From the NCBI GenBank assembly GCA_963678705.1, contig OY783204.1:24562759-24626758 (forward strand): a stretch of DNA of 64,000 nucleotides, in the 5' to 3' direction. A program made the translations under genes and the position numbers. This document shows positions 42,801 through 56,800 of the stretch, one piece after another. This DNA comes from Panorpa germanica (taxonomy: Eukaryota > Arthropoda > Insecta > Mecoptera > Panorpidae). Each line of letters begins with the position of its first letter. Positions within the stretch are counted from its first letter, which is position 1. Below the pieces are notes generated by a model. That model did no database searches, was not told the DNA's origin, and saw nothing but the letters and a program-made list of their open reading frames with translations.

Positions 42801-45800
42801 TTTTTGTATCAATCCTGTATAGGTAATATAAAACACCAGTTTTATTGTTTAAATAATTATGTAAATGTTTTACGTAAACGGAGATTTGACGTCAAACATT
42901 TTATGTAAGCTATTATACTTTTAATGTAAAATATACATAGCAATCAGATAATGTTATAAACAATGTAAATTTTTGTATCAAATTTTGTCATTACACTTTT
43001 TATATATTTGTATGTTTAAAGTAATAAATATAAATGTATCATTAGTATTAAACTATATTACATATATTTAACATAACATTTTTTATGTTAATATGTTTTA
43101 TGCAAGATAATATAATGTTACACATAAATAAATATATTAGTAAAAGATTTTTAAATAATTTATATTTATTTAATGATTATGTAACAAAATTATGTAAAAC
43201 ATAACGTTAAATAATACATGAGTTTTACCGGGAAATAATTAATATTTTAAATATTTTCTTTTCAGATGAAGATGAAGGTATGTCTGGTGAAGGATCTTTA
43301 AATGGTGATACCCTGGCGGTAAGGGATGTTGCAGATTTATTACATCCACAATATGCAATTATTACTGGTGGAAGATCAAAAGATGGATGCCCTGTTATAA
43401 CATTTCCAGATCATTGTAATTTTTGTGCTTTAACGGATACGGAATATCAAAAACTTATGTTATATTTAACATCTGTACCTTCGTAAGTAAATTTATAATA
43501 ATTGTCTAAGCTATTAGTCTTTTTCTAATTATCAAATTCAATTTTGGTCGGTTGTGCTCACAGGCGCAGAAGAAAAAATCTATTTCAATATTTAATATAG
43601 CTTAATTCAATAAAATATTTTGAAATTGAAATATTTCCCTTAAATATACAATTATGAACAGGTGTTCAATATTAAAAATATTTTTTCTTGTGAACTAAAT
43701 ATAAAAAGAATTTTTTTTCAACAAAATATATTTTCAAAATTTTTAGTGGAACCGGTACATGATTCATAATCTAATTGAATCCATTACAGAAACTGGTTCA
43801 ATTAAGAATCAGTATATTTATTTAATTTTTCTAACGTAGTGTACTTTCATGCTTTGTTTTACCATATCGTTTTACATATACATATATACACAATTGTTTA
43901 GAAGTTGAAGAGGAACAAGAATAAGTATTTGTTATTTTATCAGTTTTTGAATTCTGTTCAGTTTACAGGAAGCAGATCTAGGTTTCCACTTGATAATAGA
44001 CAGGCGCGAAGATCGGTGGAGTTCTGTAAAAGCAGTCTTAATGAAAATATCTGTAAGTGTTGTTCGAAATTACTTCTCTAATTAACAATAAAATTAATTA
44101 AAAAGTGATAGTGCATAATATATAAAAACTTATAATTCTTCAGGTGTTTTTTCCGGGGCTTATTCATGTTGCTTATGTACTAAGACCTGCAGGATTTTTC
44201 CAAAAAGCAATTTCTGAAGTTAGTAACAAGTTATTTAAAGAGGAATTTAGATTTAGAGTTGAAGTTTGCTCGTGTGTTGAGGATTTGACAGAATTCATAG
44301 ATAAATCACAATTAACTATTGATCTAGGAGGCGATCTAATGTATTCTCATCATGAATGGATCCAACAAAGAATCGTGAGTATTTAAATGTTTATTTTTAA
44401 ACTAGATAAGTTTATTTCTGACATTTTTGATAGACAAAAGAATAAGATTCATAAAAATATCATTTCATGATTCTAATAGCAATAAAATAAGTCATTGGAT
44501 ATTATATTTGGATACCAACAGTTTTTTCTTATAGCTCGTTAAGCACGAAACGTAAACTAATGTATTATTTAACGTAATACATTATTAAAGACATAAAAAT
44601 CTTTTACTAATATATTAATTTAAAATATAACATTATATAGTCTTGCATAAATATGTTAGAAAACGTAAATTTTTGATGAAAGATAAATTCTGTTATATAA
44701 TATGATATTACATTATTTTTATGTTGAATAAATATCATATATACGTAATGGTCCCTTCTCTAATAACTAATTATTTAAATCATTTTTCAGTCGTTAGAAA
44801 AATTCTCAATAATGACTCAAGAAATCTCGATATCGTTAGACCAATTCATGCGTCAGATTCACGACACTATGTTTCCAAATAATGTGGAAGCCACGCAAAA
44901 ATTACTACATGGTCAAGGAGACGAATATTCAAGACTAAAGGAAAATATTCTTAGTGCTGCAAAACATGGAGAATCTCTTTTATTAAGTATAAGACCTCCA
45001 GGAGATGAAAACCATATTGATAGAGTTGGAAATGTGTCAGCAGTGGAGAGGTATATATATTTACTTATCAAACTATTGCATGTTAAATGTTCTCGTGAGA
45101 TATTTTGAACATTTTATTATTATTTTATTAAGATATACAATGCATGTTTACCAGTAACAATTCTTTCGCTGATTCTCAGTTAGGCAGAACTAATTCGTGT
45201 ATTCGTCAGCTAAATAGTATAACGATTATTTCTTTTTAAAATACAACTGCACTTAAAATAATTAATTTTTTTTGGTTGCTTTTGATGTTAGTATAATTGA
45301 TTCATACAATTGATTTTCCAAATCGGCTAGGAAACGATTTGCATTAATTTGTTACTGGGTGGGGATTTATAGATGTGGGCTTTCCAGACTTTTAGTGCAA
45401 CTCGAGGAGACAGAGAAACAATTTGACGAATTTTGGCAGGCCCATTCCGCTAAGTTGAAACAATGTCTTAAACTTAGAAGATTTGAACAAGATTTTAGAG
45501 AACTACAGGTATTTTTAATATTTATTTTGTTATAAAATTATATTTTAAACTAGAAATAAGACGTTTAGGTATTGATGCTGGTTTTCGGAACCAACACTAT
45601 ATTTTCTCAGCTTTGTTATTGTTTTTTTCTTGTCGTAATAATCAACATAAAATTTTAAATTATTATTTATTAAATTTTCTAAAGATTATTGAGTTATTTA
45701 CTGATAACCTAATAGATTTTTAAATGTGTAATAATTATTTTCTAACATTTTAGAGCAACTTTGATAATCACCTTCGTATTGCGGGGGATATGATTGAAGT

Positions 45801-48800
45801 TGGTGAAACTGTAGCAAGGGTAGATACACTTATCAAAGAAACTACAACTTTCCAGCAACTTTGTAAGTGTGACATTGAACGAGCAGAAGATGTTATAGAT
45901 TCAGGTATTTATCAAATGTACCAACGAGTATAAATATATACATTAAGGTCTTTCCTTTTAAATCAATAGAAAAACGCAATATTTCGGTGATAACTGGTGA
46001 TATTTTAATCTGAAGTACAAACTCTGAGGTTAGTAATGAAACACAATATCTACCAAATGCCACCGAAGCATTGCGTTTTTCTATTGTGTTAAAATAAATA
46101 AATATATGTAATATTAAAATTAAAATAATGTTATTTTTCAGGGCGGCAACTTTTAGAAGAAAATAATACTGTTCCCCCCGAATGTGTAGAACCAAAATGT
46201 TCAGAACTAAAAAGAGTTTGTAGTGCATTATCTGAAAAATTATCGAGACGATTAGAAACATTAGACAAATGTCGAGAACTTATGGAAAGAGTTGAAAAGG
46301 TAAGCTAATCAGTTAGAATATGATAAATACCAGATGTGAAGCATCAAAACATTGATAAAACTTGAAATATTTTAGGCAAATAGATGGTGTGCTCGAGGTG
46401 TTGAACTTCTAACATCGCAACGCATAGAGAAATGTCCATCTTCCATAGAATTAGCTGAACAATCTTTAAATGAAATTGAACAGTTTATAAAATCAGCTGA
46501 AGAATTTAAAGTATCTAGTCCTCGTGAATTTCGAAGCATTTTACAAGAATCCACGACTCTGGAAACGAAAGCGTTAGTTTCACAAGTTGTGCAACGTATC
46601 GACGATGTATCGTTGATGTGCGATAAGCGTGTGTCTATGCTAAAGAAATTGACTATTAAACAACCAAGACCTGTACAAACCGTAACACCAGAACCTGCAG
46701 TTCCTCTTCAACCTTCAGGAGGCGCTCCTAATTATCCTATGCGATCTAGAGGAGTCAGGAAGAAGAGTACTACAAAAGTTAGTTATCGTAACATTTCGTT
46801 TACTTATCGATAATATTACATTGCTACTATTTGTGATCTTAAACATTTCGCGTGGTTTTTTACTGCAGATAAAAACGCTCTTATTTTTTAGCAGACTTCC
46901 GAGAATCGTCGACCTAAATCTGGTGAAGGAACTGTTGAATTTTGGGGATCCACAAATAACCAAATGGAGTGCTGTTCAGATACAGAAGCTACTGCCCCAG
47001 TACTTCCTCAAATATCAGAACAATGCAGAAAAGCACAAAAAATACAGCAAGAGCATGTTATAGCAGAACTTTTAGATACTGAAAGAATATACGTTTCAGA
47101 AATTGGGTCTATATTAAAAGTAAAATATTAAATTACCACCTTTATGAGTGTTTTTTTTATTAAAATAATAGTTGTATTAATAATTTGATTATTTTACAGG
47201 GCTATCGTGATGAAATCTTAGCAGAAAATATGCAACCGTTAGTGCCTACAAGTTTGCAAGGGAAATGTGATATTTTATTTGGTAATCTATATGATCTGTA
47301 TTTGTTTCACAAGGACGTATTTCTGCAGGATCTAGAAAATTGTATATCTACAACGGAATTAGTTGCATTGTGTTTTGTGCAAAAGGTTCATATTTTTACT
47401 AACTTTATTTTATTTATCACTGTATTAAAATTAATCATTTTCTTAAATTAATTTTAGCGAGATATATTCTTTCGATTATATAGTTATTATTGTCAAAATA
47501 TTCCACGATCTGAGCAATTACGTGAAACATTGGGCGATGGTAATTTATTCCTACAAGCGTGTCAACAAAAATTAGGCCATAAATTACCACTTGCTGCCTA
47601 TTTATTGAAGCCAGTACAGCGTATTACCAAATATCAGCTTTTGTTAAAGGTAACAAATTATATATATTTTTTTAATTTGATTTATTTCTGATCTATAAAA
47701 AATACGATTGGTTTTTTTTGTAGGATCTTCTTCGAGCTAGTGATGCTGAAACATGTAGCAAAGAACTAAAAGAAGCCTTGGATTGTATGTTAATAGTTTT
47801 AAAATGCGTTAACGATAGTATGCTTCAAATCGCTATTACTGGATTTCCCGTAAGGACACAATCAATTCTTTCTTTTAATTATATTTGTGTGTATCAATAT
47901 ACCCTGAAAAAAATTACTGGATTATTTCAAAACAGTGGTGCATTGATAAACATTGAAATAGATGTTTACTCTTATGATATAACTCAAATACACCTTGCTC
48001 ACGATTTTTGGATGAAAGTTGTATAAAATAAATCACTTTTTCAGATGGATTTAACACAACAAGGAGAGCTACTTCTTCAGGGTTCTTTTTCTGTTTGGAC
48101 GGATAGCAAAAAGGACTTAAGATTGCGACTTAAAACTCAGCAAAGGCATATCTTCTTATACCATAACGTAATGTTATTTTGCAAAGAAGCTACAAAACGC
48201 ACACACAATAAAACAACGTACCATTACAAACATTATTTAAAAGTATGTTTGTAATTAAAATATAATTCCATAAAGATTCCAAGTAATAACTTTGTATTTT
48301 CTTGATTTTAGATGTCAGAAATTGGTTTAACTGAATCTGTAAAAGGAGATCCCCGTAAATTCGAAGTATGGTTACAAGGGCGTCAAGAAGTTCACACCAT
48401 TATGGCTACAACAATGGAACAAAAGAAAATTTGGGTTGCTGAAATAAAACGTGTTCTATTAAATCAACTTCACGAATTGAAAGGAGAGAAAATTAAGGAG
48501 TATTCTCAACTGAACCACAAGTAGGATCTTTTTTATTTTTAGTGAAGATAAATATGTTTAGGTTGGCCTCCTTGTAATGACAAATGTTTTAGAATGCTCC
48601 GACAAGCAAGTTCTTGGGAGACTTCCGTCAAAAATTCACAAAATATTGCTGTAAGAACTATGAGTTGTGATGGTAACTTCTGCAATACTCAAGGCGCAAT
48701 AGCTAATACTACTTTATCTAACCCGATTGAAAAAGATGACGCAGAATCTGCAGAAGTTGCTGTTTCTTCTTCAGATTATTCGTGTAGTGAAGATGAAGAG

Positions 48801-49517
48801 AGTGATGGCGGACAACCTGTAAAATAATTACATTAGAATGATTTTTATTCCCTTTTTTTATACCCTTATTTTAATATTCTTTCTTTTATTTATAGACTGG
48901 AAGATATTTAGCCTTAGCTGATTATTGTGCTGTTGGTCACAGTGAGGTCTCCATGCGAGAAGGCGAAACTGTGGAACTTTTGAAAGTTGGTTGCGCTGGC
49001 TGGTGGTTCGTCAAAGTCTTGGGTATATAAATTTAATTACTTTCATATATTAAATACTTATCCAGGTTTATTTGTTTTAAATAATCCGATAAACTAAGAG
49101 TTTTATTCGGTTTTACTAGCACTATGGTTGCTAATTTGATAAAATGTTCTATCTGGAGTCGTAAAACCTCCAGTGGTATTAAATAGTTCGTAGCCCCCCG
49201 CGTTTGTCAGTAAAAGTTAAAACCTACTTTACCTTTAGACGTTTATCCTGAATTATCATAGTTTCGTTACTGGTGGTTTGAATGTGAATGGAAATATCCA
49301 CCTCTGTTTCAGAAATTTCTCTGTCCACTTTTACACACTTTTTCCTACGATTACCCCTCCACAAGTGTAGATCTTTACTCGATCTAGTATTCGTCATATT
49401 ATTAATCAATCTATTACAGCAAGCGGATTGGAAGGATGGGCTCCAGCAGCGTACTTAGAATCTCTCACACGAAAATCAAGATGTGCAAGTCGTAGTAAAG
49501 ATAGAGTAAATGATTAA
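33857..49517 (+). CDS. MCF2L: Rho guanine nucleotide exchange factor, MCF2L/DBS type
   Basis: Cytosolic/membrane GEF for Rho-family GTPases. I read 18 exons: 33857-34028, 43266-43482, 43962-44052, 44144-44374, 44791-45050, 45388-45508, 45754-45904, 46142-46299, 46376-46777, 46895-47119, 47200-47385, 47458-47649, 47724-47849, 48045-48242, 48312-48520, 48593-48818, 48896-49022, 49420-49517. All phases agree; 1129 residues, close to human MCF2L. In order: CRAL-TRIO/Sec14 (ITGGRSKDGCPVITFPD, ~75-225), spectrin-like repeat (FDEFWQAHSAKLKQCLKLR), DH (ELLDTERIYV; YLLKPVQRITKYQLLLK, ~653-845), PH (LLLQGSFSVWTD; RKFEVW), acidic linker, and SH3 (ALADYCAVGHSEVSMREGE, GLEGWAPAAYL). Exon 1 joins over a 9.2 kb intron, in matching phase; it is the least certain part. 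Symbol given for the human counterpart. Confidence 0.95.
35003..37182 (+). CDS. Unrecognised nuclear-looking protein, nested in DBS intron 1
   Basis: Two exons, 35003-35284 and 36046-37182, phase 0, predicting 472 residues; a further 5' exon cannot be excluded. I cannot name the family. N-terminal ~95 residues are acidic and Ser/Gln-rich. A Lys-rich stretch follows (KAKKKKSENN), then a Cys-containing block (CECKDSCYRGLN, ~162) leading into a well-ordered basic region (HKERRRLRASYVYQGRRVC; HGNMGKKPYNTFSLD; GYSTFRHFMKLRFP, to ~355). The tail is Gln/Val-rich (VSIAQQPQQTTYLV). The middle recalls, loosely, domains in animal proteins derived from transposases, without a visible catalytic core; that is inference. 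Same strand as its host gene. AATAAA follows at 37220-37225. Confidence 0.75.
37420..37690. repeat. Pyrimidine-rich tract
   Basis: About 270 bases of mixed C/T-rich sequence (for example TTTACTCTCTCTCCTTTCAC), in contrast to its A/T surroundings. Strand-swapped, it resembles the purine-rich tracts at 61318-61500 and 63727-63960. Confidence 0.5.
38387..38548 (+). mobile_element. Single-sided copy of the foldback MITE
   Basis: Starts TAACTAATTGCAGCTTTAGA and ends TATCGTTTCACCTTAA; truncated at its 5' side relative to 26201-26400. Confidence 0.85.
39228..39470. repeat. Dispersed repeat, copy 2 (TATAAAAGAGGTGGCAATTC family)
   Basis: Shares ATAGAAGGGA, the GATAGCCAACTTTATCAGTTT block and the ACAAGCCCATT end with the copies at 2378-2600 and 53017-53060. 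Confidence 0.6.
41798..42008. mobile_element. MITE with 23-base inverted ends
   Basis: Left end 41798-41820 (CTCTGTTGTATAAAAGAG...) and right end 41986-42008 are inverted repeats with one mismatch in 23. It shows that the CTCTGTTGTATAAAAGAG family has inverted termini, which the longer, damaged copies hide. Confidence 0.8.
45957..46092. mobile_element. Hairpin MITE, copy 2, in DBS intron 7
   Basis: Left end AATCAATAGAAAAACGCAAT and right end ATTGCGTTTTTCTATTG are inverted repeats. It fills most of the 237-base intron between exons ending at 45904 and starting at 46142. Copy 1 is at 20722-20872. Confidence 0.85.
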
Positions 49518-50909
49518 CTAAACTAATTAAAATAGTAATTAGTGTATTAAAAAATACACACCCTGAATATTAAGTGAAGATTGATTAAACTTAAATAATA
49601 AATATCATTGTTGAATTAATGAAATGTTTTATAAAGAAAAGGGTTCAAAACTCTGCTAAGGTAATTTAAAAATGTCAAATTGAAATATTAGATAAATAAT
49701 GATTGTAATATGCTTTTTGTGTATTGCTTAAGAGCTTAAATGAACAGATCTCAGTAAGGCCAATAATGAAATAGAATTATGGTTCATTAGTGAATTCACT
49801 AAATGTTCATTTCTATTTAAAATGAAATGGGTTACTGGGAATATCATTTAGTTATTATAAATGAGTGATTTTCTATTTTATTAGATTAATATTATTTAAT
49901 ATATGTTAATTACCCAGTGATTAGAAATGGGGCATGTGCATGAAATGTAGTAATACAAACATATTTCTTTTATTTGTATATTTTAACTTAACGAGCTATA
50001 TCAATTAAAACATAAAATTGATCGTAATTTATTACTCAATATTTATACATATGTACTAGGTATATAAAAGCGAAGGTAGAGTGCTTAGAAATGTTTTCTG
50101 ATTAGAAATTAAAATGTGAAAATATAACAATAATATATCACCCACCAATTTTATTGGCTACTACTATTTATAGATTAGATTATTATTAATGTAGGTTTAT
50201 TTATTGCATTTATTTATTTTTTTAATTTATATTTATTTATCGTAAATTTTATGTTATTTAAATAGTTAATAAAATATTTGTTATTATTAGAAGTTTAAAC
50301 GAGTCACTTTAATAAAATTATGAATAATACATAGTTTTTATTTGGGTCCAATTTAATCAAAATTTTGTATTTATTATTCTTAATTATAATTACACATTCA
50401 ATAATAAATTTATAAAGTTTTATCGTTTGAATAAAAATTGTTGTAATTTAGAAATTATTTTTGATCTTTAAAAAATTAATAAACTAAGAGAATTGTATCG
50501 CTATTTCTTGTTTAACGTAGTTGTGTATGATACCATATGTATGCAACAAGTTCTACCATCTCACAACTACCTTAATAAATTTAAAGCGATTAAAACGTTA
50601 TATATTTGTTGGCAAAAAATGTGATGCGCCTTGAATATGCAACCTATTTAACACATTCTTGTTATTTGCCAAATAAGAAAAATGTTTTTATATTTTAATT
50701 ATCTATATAATTAAATTTATATATTTAAATTACAATAAGTGTAGAATTAGTAATTAAAATATGCTAAATATAAAAGAACTACGGAAAGACATCTAAAAAT
50801 AATTAAAATTACGTTGAAAATTTATCACATACTGCATAATCTCGTTGCGAGGTTTTCAAAACCAAATGAACATTTACCTTTGTCTGAAATATTTTGAGAT
50901 AAATGTATA
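49518..50909. other. Convergent intergenic space, DBS to beta-tubulin
   Basis: 1.4 kb of A/T-rich sequence holding both 3' ends. A DBS polyadenylation signal AATAAA is at 49597-49602. No gene or clear repeat is seen. Confidence 0.55.
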
Positions 50910-52301
<1,392 letters not shown>

Positions 52302-53016
52302 CTATTGTTATAAGAAGGAAACTTTGTACAAACGTTTGTCGTTTGTAGGTTATAAAATATTTGATGCAGTTATTTTGTTTTTAGACATTATATTATCTAG
52401 AAAACATTCTAGGGCATACTTGGATAAGAAATAACAATTTATACAATCTAGATAAAGCCAGTCATATACCAATGGGCTTGTGTCCTATGTCTTAATTTCT
52501 ATAAAAGTGTTTAATTATTTATTAATAACTCCTTATATGTTAAGAGATATTAACAATTAAAAAAGCCATTTTGTCTCATTAATTATTAAAGGGATTCAAC
52601 ATTGTACACATTCCAAGTGCATGTGACATCACAACCACTGCCAACTTTACAGTTCATAAATCTCTGCTATATGTATTTATATATCAAAATATCAAATAAT
52701 ATTTACAGCTATTTCAAGCAACAATAAAATTTCAATATTATGTCTGCCTTAGAAGGGTTAAATAAAATAACAACCTATTATTCTTTGATTTGACTTGATT
52801 ATTTGACTACCAACAGCTACAGAACATTACCACAGCACTGACCTACTCAACAAATAACTGACGTTAAAATGCATTTCACGTCATAAAAATATGGCCGACC
52901 ATTTCTAGCGCTAGAACTACAATTCAAACTTTTAATTGCTATATCTCCGTCATCATTTAGATATTTAATAAAATAGACACGCCAATACACATTTATTAAC
53001 ATCAGTTTCAATCAAC

Positions 53017-53060
53017 AATTGAAAAATCGACCACTAAAAAATGAGGATACAAGCCCATTG
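53017..53060. repeat. Repeat fragment shared with window start
   Basis: AACAATTGAAAAATCGACCA onward matches bases 2-50 of the window with a few substitutions. The upstream 150 bases (GCTATATCTCCGTCATCATT and after) also resemble stretches near 19500 and 42080. Confidence 0.55.
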
Positions 53061-53261
53061 GGTTAGGCTTCTCACATTGGAATAGTCATCGTCTGACTGA
53101 TAACTGTGGAGTATTGGATTTGTTTCGCAATAGCACAGTTTACTATGAGATTAAACTTCTACTTTAAATGTGAATAAATAAATACATTAATGTATTGAAA
53201 GAGTCTGTAGTTCATAAGGATGATATATAAATGGCGCTGCTGTTAAAAAATCCATATGATT

Positions 53262-53468
53262 TCTAGATAGTACCAACCTTCAAACATTATTTGCGAAAAC
53301 TTCATGTCATTCTGAGCTTTAGTTTACGAGTTATAGTGGTTTTAGTGCTGATACTTTTCCGGTAATTTTCAGAACAATGGAAAAATCTGAATTTCGTTTG
53401 TATTGATAAAGGATTGCTTAGCTGGAATGGTATTTTTTCCCATTAAAAAGCAATGCTTTATCAACATA
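53262..53468 (+). mobile_element. Mariner-like transposon relic, copy 2
   Basis: TAGATAGTACCAACCTTCAA, TTTACGAGTTATAGTGGTTT and a frame starting M-E-K-S-E-F-R, broken soon after by a frameshift, match the copy at 27296-27460. Near its end an inverted AAGCAATGCTTTATCAAC occurs. Confidence 0.55.
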
Positions 53469-53863
53469 TGGATTTGTCAATAATGTCGTTATTTGTATGT
53501 CATCCTACCAACTTATTGAGTGTTCCAGTGCGAGAGCCGCCTTATGATTATTGCGTTATCTTAGTTAGATTTAAAAACAGAATAAGTATAAGGATTAGGC
53601 GTTATTCAAAGCTTTATAATGTAACCGTATCTGTAAGAAAGTAAACTGCTAGCTATAGGATCGTTAATCTGTTGTTATAAAAATAAATTGAGATTGTTAA
53701 AATTTTGTTTGAAGTTTGATGTAAAAAAAACTGTGTTAGTTGATTTATTGTATATTTATATGATGAGAAAAGTAATGCAATAAATAGAGAAACTTCAAAA
53801 TATTGTTTCATTAAAATTATAACATAAGCACCAATTTTAAAATGACGTAGTTATGTAGAATAA

Positions 53864-56800
53864 TTATTTAAATTTTATTTTGAAATTGTTATTCCTACTC
53901 CATTTATTGTATGATATTTCCAAAAAAAGTACAAAAAAAGCGACAGCGGATCCAATAATCATTAAATACAATGCAGGGGCCACTTCTATAGTTGAAACGG
54001 GCGAAACAGTCGCCCCAGAAGTGCAAAGAGGTTTCTCAACCCGTAATTTTCTTAATAACGCATCTGAAATTCCGTTTTCTTGAGCTTTGTGAACTCTGAA
54101 ATAAAACCATTGCTTTATTATCATTAAATTTCTAATTCACAAGATTTTAAAATATTTAATTTTTTTTACCCAATTGAGAAGATTTTTGTGTATGGAGAAC
54201 GCTTAGGAAAAACCAACGCAAGTGGCCTTTTTTCATATAGATAAATCTAAAATGAATTATATGATTTGAACAATACGTAACGCTTACATATCTTAGAAAC
54301 TATACTAAGTCATGGTTATCCCAAAAGTTAGTTAGTAATTATGGCCAGTTCAAGAGAAATAGCAGTAAATTGTTTTGCCGACCTTGTAACAACGATTAGG
54401 GATGAGCAAGATCAGGTGATGAATTGATTAGCATGTCTATATGACTTTGGATCCCTACGGGGTGTAATCCTCTGATGGTCTTGCCAACCTTATAGCGCAG
54501 ATACTAAATCGGCCGAACAATTTGCTGTTACTTCCTTTTAACTGTTTAAGTTAACTTCCTTGTTTAATAACTACCCAGTAAATATTTTGCAGTAAATTCT
54601 ATTTCATTTCTATTACTTTTCATGAGTTTTTTGTCATGAACGCGTTTGTTTTCTATTCAGTCGTTCATAGGTAATGTCTCTTTTATGAGCTACAGACGGC
54701 GTAACGACTGATCACTGTTGAATAAAAGCGACTCCTGTGACAGGTAGGGTATCAATTTGAACTAAAATTGATTTTCTGTGTGGTGCTCCAACTTGTAAAA
54801 CTTTAGAATTGAAATATACGAGTGACTGGAACTTCACCTAGCCATTCTATTTCACCAAATGTTTACTGGGTATGAGTCAAGTACCTGTCTTAGTTGGCAT
54901 ATTTCTTCGGGAAGAAATATTCTAGATATAATCGGATAAGCACTTTGTGGTTCCGTGTGATAAGCCACGCCTCCTTTCTTCATCAATTCTACCCCATTCT
55001 CATTATCTGTGAAAGCAGGAGGTCCGTGCGGACGAGGTGGTAAAATTTTCTTAACATATAGGTCGTGTAAACCAGGTTGAAGCTTTCCTTCCTGAAATGG
55101 TTACTTTGCTACAACGTTTACAAGTGTTACTTTAGAAAAAGACAATTTATTAAAGTAATACCGCCAACAATACTCGTCCATATCCTATATCCTCGAACAC
55201 TATAACATAAGGGCTGTGAAGTAACTCGCGAATGGTTTGTGGTCCAATTGGGACGTTGCTTAATAAAGCTCCGACAACGCTGGATGTATAGTAGTTGTAG
55301 AAAAGAAGACTGAAGACCAAGGTCATGAAACACGTCAACCTACTCGATAGAAATGAAGGGATGGGGTCCATTCCTAGTTGAAAAATGATGCTGCGTTACT
55401 ATCTTAATCAATAGTTAGTTATCCGCCAACGAATCTTTGTAGTTAGTTACCTTGCTGACAAAATGCAGATAGTGTTCCTAAAATGGTTACTACCCAACTA
55501 TTTTCCAAGTTCTTTTTAACTCTCTTTTCTAAAGTTGTCGAAACTTTTAATACAACAATTATAAAAAGTAGGAGCAGTAAAGAAGCCCGCCAAACGGAGT
55601 CGGCAAATGGTGTCAGGAACGAACCAACACCGGAACCAGTGTAGCGAAACATCAGAGCTGATCTATTAGAAGGATTTGTACTAGTTGTTAAAGAAGTGAA
55701 GATATCAATAAAGAAAGCAATACAGGAAAGGTAAAAGTAAGAAAACTGGAGAAGATTTAAACAAAGCAATAGAAATCCTTACTCAAACATCCAACCACCG
55801 TAAATAGTGTCCATTTCTTCGCCCCGTTTGTCCTTTATATAAACACCTGCTGAAGCAAGATCTACTTCCTTTCGTTGAACATAACCAAGTACTCCTAATC
55901 GAGAACCGTTAGGAGTTCTTCCTGCCCAAGCGGAGGAGATCTTGAATTCTATTCTATTAGATGATAAACATGATAAGTTAAAGTAAAGCAATGATCAAGA
56001 AAATTGATTCTAACTTATCTTACGTAAAATTATATTCTTCTTGACAATAAAATATTAATTCGTTAAAATATTTGGAAAATTGGGAGATTCCTTTAGTTTT
56101 ACCAAAGCTTTGTAATGCTTCTTTCATATTTGAGTTAGTGTAACCTCCATTGGCCTATTTGAAAAACGGTTTTATTAATAAAAGATAATCAAAAATTCCG
56201 CTACAGATAAAGAAAAAGATTGCATACAACTGTTCCAATTATCATTTTCATCCCCATAAAGTTTTTTCTCTGTCTGTACTTTAGTTTTTGGGGTGGGATA
56301 ACCAAACCATCTTCGTCGTCCCAATATCCAAGGGGAAGAACTTGCAAATGTTGATTTCTGTTCAAATTGTGACTATAGATATCGCTTAGAGACCAGCCAT
56401 CGTCTTAAAATGACAAATTAATGATGAATAATGAATTAAACAATCTTTAGAGATATGTGTGGTCTTATGGCAGTAGTGCTAACTTGGAATATATTGAATT
56501 TTAAGATAGCTGCATTTTTCATGCAGTATAAAAAGTGGCGAACTTTATTATATTCTTTCCAGTTACTTCATAGTTCCAGCATAGTACCTTCTGCCATAAA
56601 GTCACCCCAAAACGTTTATTTTACAATATTTTTACCATTGATTTCAGCTAGAGTGATTTCAGCATTTATGTAAATACTTAGATGACCAAATATTGATTCC
56701 GCGTCTGAGTTATTTGAACCAATAATTAACCAATGGTAACTCTCGTTAAATAGCGCAAAATTTGAAGCCTGAAAATGAGTAAGTAATTTTTATGAAACGT

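Larger units (their letters stand above)
34029..43265. other. DBS intron 1, outside the nested gene
   Basis: 9.2 kb intron (donor GTATGT, acceptor TTTTCAG). Besides the nested gene it holds a pyrimidine-rich stretch (37420-37690), a foldback-MITE copy (38387-38548), two copies of the CTCTGTTGTATAAAAGAG family (39228-39470 and 41798-42008), a GGGGCCC relic near 40260 and a very A/T-rich tail (42700-43230) with many TTATGTAA/TTACGTAA-like words. No other gene is supportable. Confidence 0.6.
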
